Below are positions 1 through 5,774 of a stretch of 5,774 bases of DNA, one piece after another (position 1 is the stretch's first letter; every line of letters begins with the position of its first letter). The notes beneath the pieces are model-generated. The model was given only the letters and a program-made list of their open reading frames with translations. It ran no database searches and was not told the DNA's origin. The DNA is taken from NCBI GenBank assembly GCA_016296235.1, contig JAEDJR010000121.1, positions 1-5,774 of the forward strand, in the 5' to 3' direction. Origin of the DNA: Oscillospiraceae bacterium (GTDB lineage Bacteria; Bacillota; Clostridia; Oscillospirales; Oscillospiraceae). The position numbers and the translations under genes are program-made.

Positions 1-1326
1 ATGTATTCGTTCTGCCGTGAGGACTACGAGCGGCGCATGGCCTGGTACCGGCAGGCGCGCTTCGGCATGTTCATCCACTGGGGGCTCTATGCCATTCCGG
101 CCAGGGGCGAGTGGGTGCGCAGCGTGGAGCAGATGCCCAAGGAGGACTACATGCGCTATTTTGAGGCCTTTGACCCCGTGGACTACGATCCGGCCCGATG
201 GGCCAGGGCCGCCAGGGAGGCCGGAATGCAGTATGTGGTGCTGACGGCCAAGCACCACGACGGCTTCTGCCTGTTTGACAGCCAATACACCGATTTCAAA
301 TCCACCAACACCAAACTGGGCCGGGATATTGTGGCGGACTTCGTCCGGGCCGTCCGGGCCGAGGGCCTGAAGGTGGGACTCTACTTCTCTCTGCTGGATT
401 GGTACCACGAGGACTATCCCCACTACGGCGACCAGAACCACCCCATGCGAAACCATCCGGAATGCGGCAACGAGCACCGGGATTTTAACCGGTATCTGGA
501 CTTCATGCACGCCCAGGTGCGGGAGCTGTGCACCAACTACGGCAAGCTGGATCTTTTGTGGTTCGATTTCTCCTACGGCGACCTGCGGGGGGAGGCCTGG
601 CGGGCCTCTGAGCTGGCGGATATGGTGCGCACCCTGCAGCCAGGGATTATCCTGGACAACCGCCTGGAGGTCAGCGGCGAGGGCTTTGGCTCTCTGGCGG
701 CCTGCGATCCCACGCCCTACCACGGGGATTTCGTCAGCCCCGAGCAGATCATTCCGCCCAACGGCATCCAGGACGCCCGGGGCCGGGATCTGGTCTGGGA
801 GGCCTGCGTCACCATGAACCGCAGCTGGGGCTATCATGCCACGGACCGCTTCTTCAAGCCGGCGTCCATGCTGATTAAGAAGCTGGTGGAGTGTGTGTCC
901 AAGGGCGGCAACCTGCTTCTGAACGTCGGCCCCGACGCCCGGGGCAACATCCCGCCGGAATCCCTGGAGCGGCTGGCGGATATCGGCCGCTGGATGGACA
1001 AAAACAGCGCCAGCATCTACGGCTGCGGCAAGGCCGGGCTGGACAAGCCGGACTTCGGCCGGATCACCCGAAAGGGAAATCACCTGTATTTCCACGTCTA
1101 CGAAAACACCCTCGGCCCCCTGCCCCTGCCGGGTGTCCGGCGGGAGGACATTCAGGCGATTCGCTATCTGGCCACCGGGGCGGAGATACCCATCTCCACC
1201 AGCTGGGTTCACAGCGACTACCCCGAGATCGTCTTTGCGGATCTGGGCCCCGATCCGGTGCTGCCGGATCAGACGGATACAGTCATTGTAGTGGAACTGA
1301 AAGAAAAAAGGAGCGAGACGCGATGA
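1..1326 (+). CDS. GH29 alpha-L-fucosidase, cytoplasmic
   Basis: This 441-residue glycoside hydrolase family 29 enzyme is predicted to hydrolyse alpha-linked L-fucose from glycans or glycoconjugates with retention of configuration. The (beta/alpha)8 catalytic domain covers about residues 10-340. It shows FGMFIHWG (His26), AKHHDGF (His85, His86), LLWFD with the expected nucleophile Asp189, and GDFVSPEQ, where Glu248 is a candidate acid/base. It also has the family block WEACVTMNRSWGY and the SKGGNLLLNVGPDARG segment near the end of the barrel. Residues from about 345 to 441 form the usual small beta-rich C-terminal domain. There is no signal peptide, lipobox, lectin or carbohydrate-binding module, so it should act inside the cell on imported substrates. 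The ATG is the first base of the window, so an upstream start cannot be excluded. The short lead before the FGMFIHWG block fits the family. The stop overlaps the next gene by 4 nt. The family is near certain; linkage specificity cannot be read from sequence. Confidence 0.95.
   Translation: MYSFCREDYERRMAWYRQARFGMFIHWGLYAIPARGEWVRSVEQMPKEDYMRYFEAFDPVDYDPARWARAAREAGMQYVVLTAKHHDGFCLFDSQYTDFKSTNTKLGRDIVADFVRAVRAEGLKVGLYFSLLDWYHEDYPHYGDQNHPMRNHPECGNEHRDFNRYLDFMHAQVRELCTNYGKLDLLWFDFSYGDLRGEAWRASELADMVRTLQPGIILDNRLEVSGEGFGSLAACDPTPYHGDFVSPEQIIPPNGIQDARGRDLVWEACVTMNRSWGYHATDRFFKPASMLIKKLVECVSKGGNLLLNVGPDARGNIPPESLERLADIGRWMDKNSASIYGCGKAGLDKPDFGRITRKGNHLYFHVYENTLGPLPLPGVRREDIQAIRYLATGAEIPISTSWVHSDYPEIVFADLGPDPVLPDQTDTVIVVELKEKRSETR
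1309..1313 (+). promoter_or_regulatory. Shine-Dalgarno of the M17 aminopeptidase gene, with ATGA stop/start overlap
   Basis: AGGAG lies 9 nt upstream of the ATG at 1323, inside the last codons of the fucosidase gene. The fucosidase TGA (1324-1326) is embedded in the ATGA that begins the next gene. This fixes the aminopeptidase start at 1323 rather than at the in-frame ATG at 891, and it indicates translational coupling. Confidence 0.8.
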
Positions 1327-2672
1327 AACGATGGAATCAGGAACCTGTGCAGGCCGTGGTGCGGCCTGTGGCGGGTAAGTATCTGCAGACCCGGGTGTAT
1401 CCGGACCGCACGCCGGTGGAAATCACCGTGGGCGTGGGCGAGGATTGGACGCCCCTGGCCTGCAAGGAGGTCTACGGCAAGGCGGTGAAGGCCGCCCTGG
1501 AGCAGGAGGCGGAAAGCTGCCTGTTTGACCTGACCGAGGCGGCCAAGCTGAGATCGATCGGGATCTATGCGGCCCTGGAGGGCATCTGCGGCGGCGCCTA
1601 CAAGCTGAAATATGCCCTGTCCGGCCGGTGTGAGCCGGAGCTGACCTGCTATGCCTGCGGAGAGGGCTGGGAGGATGCGGATCTGGAGAAGGCCGAAACC
1701 CTGGCCCGCCGGATACTGCAGGCGCGGAATCTGATTAACTGCCCGCCCAACCTGCTGACGCCCACGAAGTTCGCCGAAGCGCTGCGGGACATGGCCCGGG
1801 GCCTTCCGGTGGAGGTTGAGATCTATGACCGGGCGCAGCTGGAACAGCTGGGCCTCAACGCCCTGCTGGCCGTGGGCACCGCCAGCGGAAACGACCCGTG
1901 TCTGACGGTGCTGCGCTACACCGGCGCGCCGGACAGCAGTGAGCGTCTGGGCTATGTGGGCAAGGGCGTCACCTGCGACACCGGCGGCTATTGCCTCAAG
2001 CCCGGTAAGTCCATGGAGGGCATGAAGGGCGATATGGCAGGCGGCGCTGCCGTGGCGGCGGCCGTCTGCGCCCTGGCGGAAAACGGCGTGCGTGTCAACG
2101 TGACCGCTGTGATTCCAGCCTGTGAAAACCGGATCTCCAACCTGAGCTTGCTGCCGGGGGATGTGATCACCGGCCTGTCCGGCCAGACCATCGAGGTGCT
2201 GAACACCGACGCCGAGGGCCGGCTGATCCTCAGTGACGCCCTGACCTGGGCCATCCGGCAGGAGCACGCCACCCGCCTGGTGGATGTGGCCACCCTGACC
2301 GGGGCCATCTACGCTATGCTGGGCCATGTGGCTGCCGGCGTCATGACCAACGATGATTCCTGGTATGCCTGCCTGATGGATGCCGCAGAAGAATCCGGGG
2401 AGCGCTTCTGGAAGATGCCCGCCTTCCCGGAATATGAGAAGCTCATCGAAAGCGATCTGGCGGATGTGCGAAACACCTCCAAGGACGGCTGCGGGGCCAT
2501 TACGGCGGGCCTGTTCCTGAAACGGTTTGTGGAGGAGCGGCCCTGGCTCCATCTGGATATCGCCGGAGCTGCCGACAGCAAGAGCCCCGTCTGGCAGCAC
2601 CAGGTGGGCGGCGCCCACGGAACAGCGGTTTCCACCCTCTACCATCTGGGCAAAAACATGGGGGATACTTGA
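1323..2672 (+). CDS. M17 family leucyl aminopeptidase (PepA-like)
   Basis: This 449-residue dizinc/dimanganese aminopeptidase should remove N-terminal amino acids from peptides in the cytoplasm, probably as a hexamer as in the family. An N-terminal macro-like domain (about 1-125) precedes the catalytic domain (about 130-449). Visible motifs are NLINCPPNLLTPT (136-148), VGKGVTCDTGG, MKGDMAGGAA, NTDAEGR and ATLTGA. The metal and catalytic residues map as Lys214, Asp219, Lys226, Asp237, Asp296, Glu298 and Arg300. Their spacing is the same as that of bovine lens aminopeptidase residues 250, 255, 262, 273, 332, 334 and 336, so the active site appears complete. The C-terminus carries GAITAGLFLKRF, HLDIAG and a GxHGTAVSTL segment. 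The protein is shorter than E. coli PepA (about 500 residues), with the loss in the N-terminal domain. An in-frame ATG at 891 exists, but that region is fucosidase in another frame. A 1-nt gap to cutC suggests an operon. Substrate preference is unknown. Confidence 0.95.
   Translation: MKRWNQEPVQAVVRPVAGKYLQTRVYPDRTPVEITVGVGEDWTPLACKEVYGKAVKAALEQEAESCLFDLTEAAKLRSIGIYAALEGICGGAYKLKYALSGRCEPELTCYACGEGWEDADLEKAETLARRILQARNLINCPPNLLTPTKFAEALRDMARGLPVEVEIYDRAQLEQLGLNALLAVGTASGNDPCLTVLRYTGAPDSSERLGYVGKGVTCDTGGYCLKPGKSMEGMKGDMAGGAAVAAAVCALAENGVRVNVTAVIPACENRISNLSLLPGDVITGLSGQTIEVLNTDAEGRLILSDALTWAIRQEHATRLVDVATLTGAIYAMLGHVAAGVMTNDDSWYACLMDAAEESGERFWKMPAFPEYEKLIESDLADVRNTSKDGCGAITAGLFLKRFVEERPWLHLDIAGAADSKSPVWQHQVGGAHGTAVSTLYHLGKNMGDT
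2660..2665 (+). promoter_or_regulatory. Probable Shine-Dalgarno of the cutC-like gene
   Basis: A GGGGGA run ends 8 nt before the ATG at 2674 and sits inside the last codons of the aminopeptidase gene. It is a weaker match than the other two sites, so expression probably relies partly on coupling to the upstream stop 1 nt away. It supports 2674 as the start over the in-frame ATG at 2527. Confidence 0.55.
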
Positions 2673-2673
2673 C

Positions 2674-3414
2674 ATGTCACGGACGCTGGAGGTCTGCGTG
2701 GACTCGGTGGAGTCCGCCCTGGCTGCTGCCCGGGGCGGCGCCACCCGGCTGGAGCTGTGTGCCAACCTGATTCTGGGCGGCACCACTCCCAGCCCGGCCC
2801 TGTTTGACGCGGTGCGGGAGGCCACCGGCCTTCCGGTCAACGTGCTGATCCGGCCAAGGTTCGGCGATTTTCTGTACACGGACTGGGAGTACCGGATTAT
2901 GTGCCGGGAAGTGGAGGCGTTCGCCCGCCGGGGAGCCAACGCCGTGGTCACCGGCGCACTGCTGCCCGACGGGAGTTTGGATTCGGAAAAAATGAAAGGC
3001 CTGATGGACGCGGCAGAGGGAATTTCCATCACCCTCCACCGGGCCTTTGATGTCTGCCGGGATCCCATGGAGACCCTGGAGCAGGCTGCCGGACTGGGGG
3101 TGGACACCATTCTGACCTCCGGCCGGCAGGCCGATGCCTGGGCGGGCCGGGCGCTGATCGGGCAGCTGCTGGCGGCGGGCCGGGTGGAGATTCTCATCGG
3201 CGGCGGCGTCAACGCGGCGGTGATCCGGGACTTCCGGCGGCTTTTGCCGGAAGCGGAGGCTTTTCACCTCTCGGGTAAGCAGGTGCTGGAAAGCGGTATG
3301 ACCTATCGAAACCCCGCTGTTTCCATGGGGCTGCCCGGCATCAGCGAATATCAGCTCTGGCGCACCGGCGAAGCCGCCGTCCGCCGGGCCGCGGATGCCC
3401 TGTGGGAGGATTGA
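2674..3414 (+). CDS. cutC: CutC family protein (PF03932), TIM barrel
   Basis: This 246-residue protein matches the CutC family along its whole length (E. coli CutC is about 248 residues). The conserved blocks appear in order: LEVC (5-8), RLELC (25-29), GGTTPS (35-40), LIRPRFGDF (58-66), VVTGAL (91-96), LHRAFDVC (121-128), ILTSGRQ (146-152), ILIGGGV (173-179) and HLSG (198-201). Cys8, Cys29, Cys77 and Cys128 are candidate ligands or nucleophiles; the first two fall in family motifs. CutC was named for copper tolerance in E. coli, but a direct biochemical role is poorly settled. Nothing here (no P-type ATPase, CopY/CsoR regulator or chaperone) points to copper. The fold is a single-domain TIM barrel and the protein has no signal peptide. 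The neighbours, a fucosidase, an aminopeptidase and a transglutaminase-like protein, suggest a catabolic role instead. The family call is very secure; the function is open. Confidence 0.93.
   Translation: MSRTLEVCVDSVESALAAARGGATRLELCANLILGGTTPSPALFDAVREATGLPVNVLIRPRFGDFLYTDWEYRIMCREVEAFARRGANAVVTGALLPDGSLDSEKMKGLMDAAEGISITLHRAFDVCRDPMETLEQAAGLGVDTILTSGRQADAWAGRALIGQLLAAGRVEILIGGGVNAAVIRDFRRLLPEAEAFHLSGKQVLESGMTYRNPAVSMGLPGISEYQLWRTGEAAVRRAADALWED
3404..3410 (+). promoter_or_regulatory. Strong Shine-Dalgarno of the transglutaminase-like gene
   Basis: GGGAGGA is centred in the last codons of cutC, 6 nt before the ATG at 3417. This near-consensus site decides the start of the last gene, which begins 2 nt after the cutC TGA (3412-3414). 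Confidence 0.85.
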
Positions 3415-3416
3415 AG

Positions 3417-5774
3417 ATGGAACAAAAGCTGCAAGCCATCCGGACGGAGCTGCCCCAGGTCTGGGACGCCCTGACCCGGTGCCTGGCGGGCCTGGAAGAG
3501 GAAGCGGCCCGCTGCCTGAAAACGGTTTACGCGGGGCTCAGCGTCCACGACCTGACCGCCCTGCCGCCGGAGACGTTCCTGGCCTATGTGCAGGCGTCGC
3601 TGGACGCCCGGCGGGATCTGCCCTATGCCGGGACGCTGCCGGAGGAATTGTTTGTTCAATATGTTCTGCCGCCCCGGGTCAACAACGAATTCCCGGACGG
3701 CAGCCGCAGCTGGCTCTACAGCCAATTGGCGGAGCGGGTCCGGGACAAGTCCATGACGGACGCCGCCCTGGAGGTCAACTTCTGGTGCTATGAACGGGCC
3801 ACCTATCTGCCCACGGACGACCGTACCATTGCGCCCCTGGGCATGTGCCGCCGCACCCGGGGCCGCTGCGGGGAGGAATCCACCCTGCTGGTGTCGGCCC
3901 TGCGGGCGGTCTGCATCCCGGCCCGGCAGTGCTACGCCCCCTACTGGGCCCACTGCGACGACAACCACGCCTGGGTGGAATTCTGGTCCGGCGGCCGGTG
4001 GCACTACATGGGCGCCTGCGAGCCGGAACCGGAGCCGGACGCCGGCTGGTTCACCTCTGCCGCCTCCCGGGCCATGCTGGTGCGCAGCCGCGTGCCGGAT
4101 TTCCGGGCGGAGGACGGGTTCACCGTGGTCAACTCCACGGGGCGCTACGCGGACACGGCCCTGCTGCGGGTGCGGGTATCGTCGGGCGGAACGCCTCTGT
4201 CCGGCGCGGAGGTGCAGTTCCGGCTGGTCAACTACAGCCAGCTGCAGACCATCCACCGGGCCGTCACCGGGGCTGATGGTACAGTCTGTCTGGAAACGGG
4301 CCTGGGCTGCATGATCGTCTCCGCCTGCCTGGACGGCCGGTTGGTTGAACGGTGGGTGGATGTCCGGGAGACCCGGGAGGTGGAGCTGTGCCGGGAGGAC
4401 GGCTTTGATCCCCTGACCCGGGAGTGGACGGAATGCTGGGAGCTGACGCCGCCCAGGGAGCGGATTCCCGCTGCCCCGACAGAAAATCAGGCCCATGAGG
4501 CCCGGCTGCACCGCTGTGAGGCCGTCCGGGCGGCCTATGAGGCCGGGTTTGCCCCGGAAACGGACCGCTGGCTCCACCTGGCCCGGGGCAATCAGGCGGA
4601 AATCCGGCGGTTTCTGGCCCTCCCGGCCTATGACCCGGCGGACAAGGAACTGCTTTTATCCACGTTGGCGGAAAAGGACTTTGCCGATGTGACCTGCGAG
4701 ACCCTGGAGAGCTTTCTCGCCGCCGCCCTGCCCTGGAAGGGGCAGTTTTCCACGGAACGCTGGCGGGACGAACTGCTGGCCCCCCGGGTGGAGCATGAGA
4801 TGCTGCTGCCCATCCGACAGGAGCTGCAGGCGCTGCTGGCCGGAGCGAACCTGACCACCGGGCAGGACGTGCTGGACTGGATGGACGGCCATCTGCGCCG
4901 GGCTCCGGATCACGGCCTTGCCAACCGGCGGGGCAGTGCCCCGGGCTATGTGCGCCACGGCGTCTGTCCGGCGGCGGAATGGGACATCCTGGCGGTGCAG
5001 ATCTGCCGGGCGCTGGGGATTCCGGCCCGGCTGTGCCCGGTCACGGGCCGGTTTCTCCCGCCGCAGAAACAGGCGGGCCCGACGGTCTGCCTGACCCTGA
5101 CCACGACGGAACCGGAGCTTCGGGAGGAGGAGCACTTCACCCTGGCCCGGTGGGAGGGGGACGATTACCGGGTGCTGACCCTGGGGAACCTGACGGTCTC
5201 CGGCAGCGTCCGGTTGTCCCTGCAGCCCGGCGCCTACAGTCTGGTCACCTGCCGGCGGCAGATCGACGGCACTGCCAGCGCCCTGGCCCGGCGGTTCCGC
5301 CTGACCGGCGACCGGACGCTGGAGTTGACTCTGGCGCCGGACCGGACGGCGGAGAAGCTGCGGGCCGTCCGGCTCCCGGCCCTGGACGGCGCCCCGGAGG
5401 CGCTGACCGCGCCCTCTGAAAGCGGCGCGCTGCTGCTGTTCCTGCAGCCGGGGGCCGAACCCACGGAGCACCTGCTGCAGGAGCTTCTGGAGCTGCGGGA
5501 GCCCCTCGACCGGGGCGGTTGGCCCATCCGGCTGGCACTCTCCCGCCGGGAGGATCTGGACAACGCCACCCTGGGCCGCGTCCTGGCCGCTCTGCCCCAA
5601 AGCGCCTGGTATCTCTGCCCGTCCGGCAGCCGGTTTGCCCTGCAGCACGCCATGGGCTTGGGAGACAGCCGCCTGCCCCTGGCCGCCGCCCTGGACAGCC
5701 GCGGCCGCGGCCTCTGGGCCTTCGCCAACTATAACATCCGCACCGCCCATACCCTGGTGCGCATCCTGGAAATG
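3417..5774 (+). CDS. Multidomain transglutaminase-like protein (TGL, Ig-like, degenerate TGL, Ig-like, thioredoxin-like), 3' end outside window
   Basis: The frame is open from the ATG at 3417 to the last base, giving 786 codons without a stop. Domains by my own translation: a helical N-terminal region (1-110); a transglutaminase-like core (about 115-225) with GRCGEES (catalytic-type Cys151), LRAVCIPAR, NHAWVEFW (His184) and GACEPEPEPDAGWF (199-212); and an Ig-like beta domain (about 243-318) with a PLSGAEVQFRLVNYS stretch typical of regulatory-like folds. A helical linker follows, then a second TGL-like unit (about 440-555) that keeps CRALGIPAR (531-538). Next come a second Ig-like domain (about 565-650) and a thioredoxin-like C-terminus (from about 668) without CXXC. 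I recall related proteins in Bacteroidetes with this order, usually exported. This one starts MEQKLQAI and has no signal peptide or lipobox, so it is probably cytoplasmic. The superfamily includes cysteine proteases, amidases and peptide:N-glycanases, and the actual reaction is unknown. The final residues resemble the last strand and helix of the thioredoxin-like domain, so little is probably missing. Confidence 0.85.
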   Translation, partial: MEQKLQAIRTELPQVWDALTRCLAGLEEEAARCLKTVYAGLSVHDLTALPPETFLAYVQASLDARRDLPYAGTLPEELFVQYVLPPRVNNEFPDGSRSWLYSQLAERVRDKSMTDAALEVNFWCYERATYLPTDDRTIAPLGMCRRTRGRCGEESTLLVSALRAVCIPARQCYAPYWAHCDDNHAWVEFWSGGRWHYMGACEPEPEPDAGWFTSAASRAMLVRSRVPDFRAEDGFTVVNSTGRYADTALLRVRVSSGGTPLSGAEVQFRLVNYSQLQTIHRAVTGADGTVCLETGLGCMIVSACLDGRLVERWVDVRETREVELCREDGFDPLTREWTECWELTPPRERIPAAPTENQAHEARLHRCEAVRAAYEAGFAPETDRWLHLARGNQAEIRRFLALPAYDPADKELLLSTLAEKDFADVTCETLESFLAAALPWKGQFSTERWRDELLAPRVEHEMLLPIRQELQALLAGANLTTGQDVLDWMDGHLRRAPDHGLANRRGSAPGYVRHGVCPAAEWDILAVQICRALGIPARLCPVTGRFLPPQKQAGPTVCLTLTTTEPELREEEHFTLARWEGDDYRVLTLGNLTVSGSVRLSLQPGAYSLVTCRRQIDGTASALARRFRLTGDRTLELTLAPDRTAEKLRAVRLPALDGAPEALTAPSESGALLLFLQPGAEPTEHLLQELLELREPLDRGGWPIRLALSRREDLDNATLGRVLAALPQSAWYLCPSGSRFALQHAMGLGDSRLPLAAALDSRGRGLWAFANYNIRTAHTLVRILEM

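Noticed and set aside
891..1322. N-terminal extension of the aminopeptidase to an in-frame ATG at 891
   Set aside because: The extra 144 residues overlap the fucosidase catalytic region, are Gly/Arg/Pro-rich and match no M17 sequence. The ATG at 1323 has a good Shine-Dalgarno and an ATGA overlap.
2527..2673. N-terminal extension of CutC to an in-frame ATG at 2527
   Set aside because: The extension is an out-of-frame reading of the aminopeptidase C-terminus. CutC homologs begin a few residues before the LEVC block, which fits the ATG at 2674.
1269..3212. 647-codon open frame on the - strand opposite the aminopeptidase and cutC genes
   Set aside because: Its translation is a biased mix of Gly, Ala, Gln, His, Pro and Arg with no recognisable domain. 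It lies opposite two genes with complete active-site motifs. Long antisense frames are expected in GC-rich coding DNA.
3395..4314. Several overlapping + strand frames (3395-3793, 3790-4314, 3845-4276)
   Set aside because: They are shadow frames inside the TGL-like gene, whose frame carries the Cys, His and IPAR motifs. Their translations are Pro/Gly/Arg-rich and show no domain.
3351..4577. 408-codon open frame on the - strand
   Set aside because: It has low-complexity Gly/Pro/Gln/Arg-rich composition, is antisense to the TGL-like gene, and has no family motif.
4656..5750. 364-codon open frame on the - strand
   Set aside because: It is a Gln/Gly/Arg/Ala-rich antisense shadow of the C-terminal half of the TGL-like gene, with no domain signature.
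5415..5774. Thioredoxin oxidoreductase activity for the end of the last gene
   Set aside because: No CXXC or CXXS motif is present, so only a thioredoxin-like fold is suggested, not redox catalysis.
1..5774. Promoters, intrinsic terminators, CRISPR arrays, tRNAs or insertion sequences
   Set aside because: The genes leave no gap longer than 2 nt. I saw no T-tract after a GC-rich hairpin, no regularly spaced repeats and no transposase motifs. Promoter and terminator must lie outside the window.

Overview
The window is a dense stretch of coding DNA. Four genes lie head to tail on the + strand with essentially no intergenic space, and I see no promoter, terminator, RNA gene, mobile element, repeat or CRISPR in it. 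The DNA is GC-rich by eye, with strong third-position G/C bias (CTG for Leu, CGG/CGC for Arg, GCC for Ala). Purine-rich Shine-Dalgarno sequences precede the three internal genes. None of the predicted proteins has a signal peptide or membrane segment. My best guess is a GC-rich, host-associated Clostridia (Oscillospiraceae-like) bacterium. That guess rests on protein style and codon use, not on a marker gene.

Layout: (1) 1-1326, a GH29 alpha-L-fucosidase. (2) 1323-2672, an M17 leucyl-aminopeptidase-type metallopeptidase whose ATG overlaps the fucosidase stop as ATGA. (3) 2674-3414, a CutC-family TIM-barrel protein starting 1 nt after the previous stop. (4) 3417 to beyond the window end, a large multidomain transglutaminase-like protein starting 2 nt after the cutC stop. 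It is open through the last base (786 codons seen) and probably lacks only a short C-terminal tail.

The packing implies one polycistronic mRNA with translational coupling. All four products look cytoplasmic, so the simplest joint reading is intracellular processing of imported fucosylated glycopeptides. The fucosidase would remove fucose and the aminopeptidase would trim the peptide. The transglutaminase-superfamily protein would supply a Cys-His amidase or peptidase step on the remaining conjugate, or act on peptides. CutC has no obvious copper partner here, and its role in this setting is unknown. The family assignments of genes 1-3 are secure. The pathway is inference, and gene 4 is the least understood and most interesting member. 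It combines an apparently catalytic TGL domain, an Ig-like domain, a second TGL-like unit without the catalytic Cys and His, a second Ig-like domain and a CXXC-less thioredoxin-like C-terminus.
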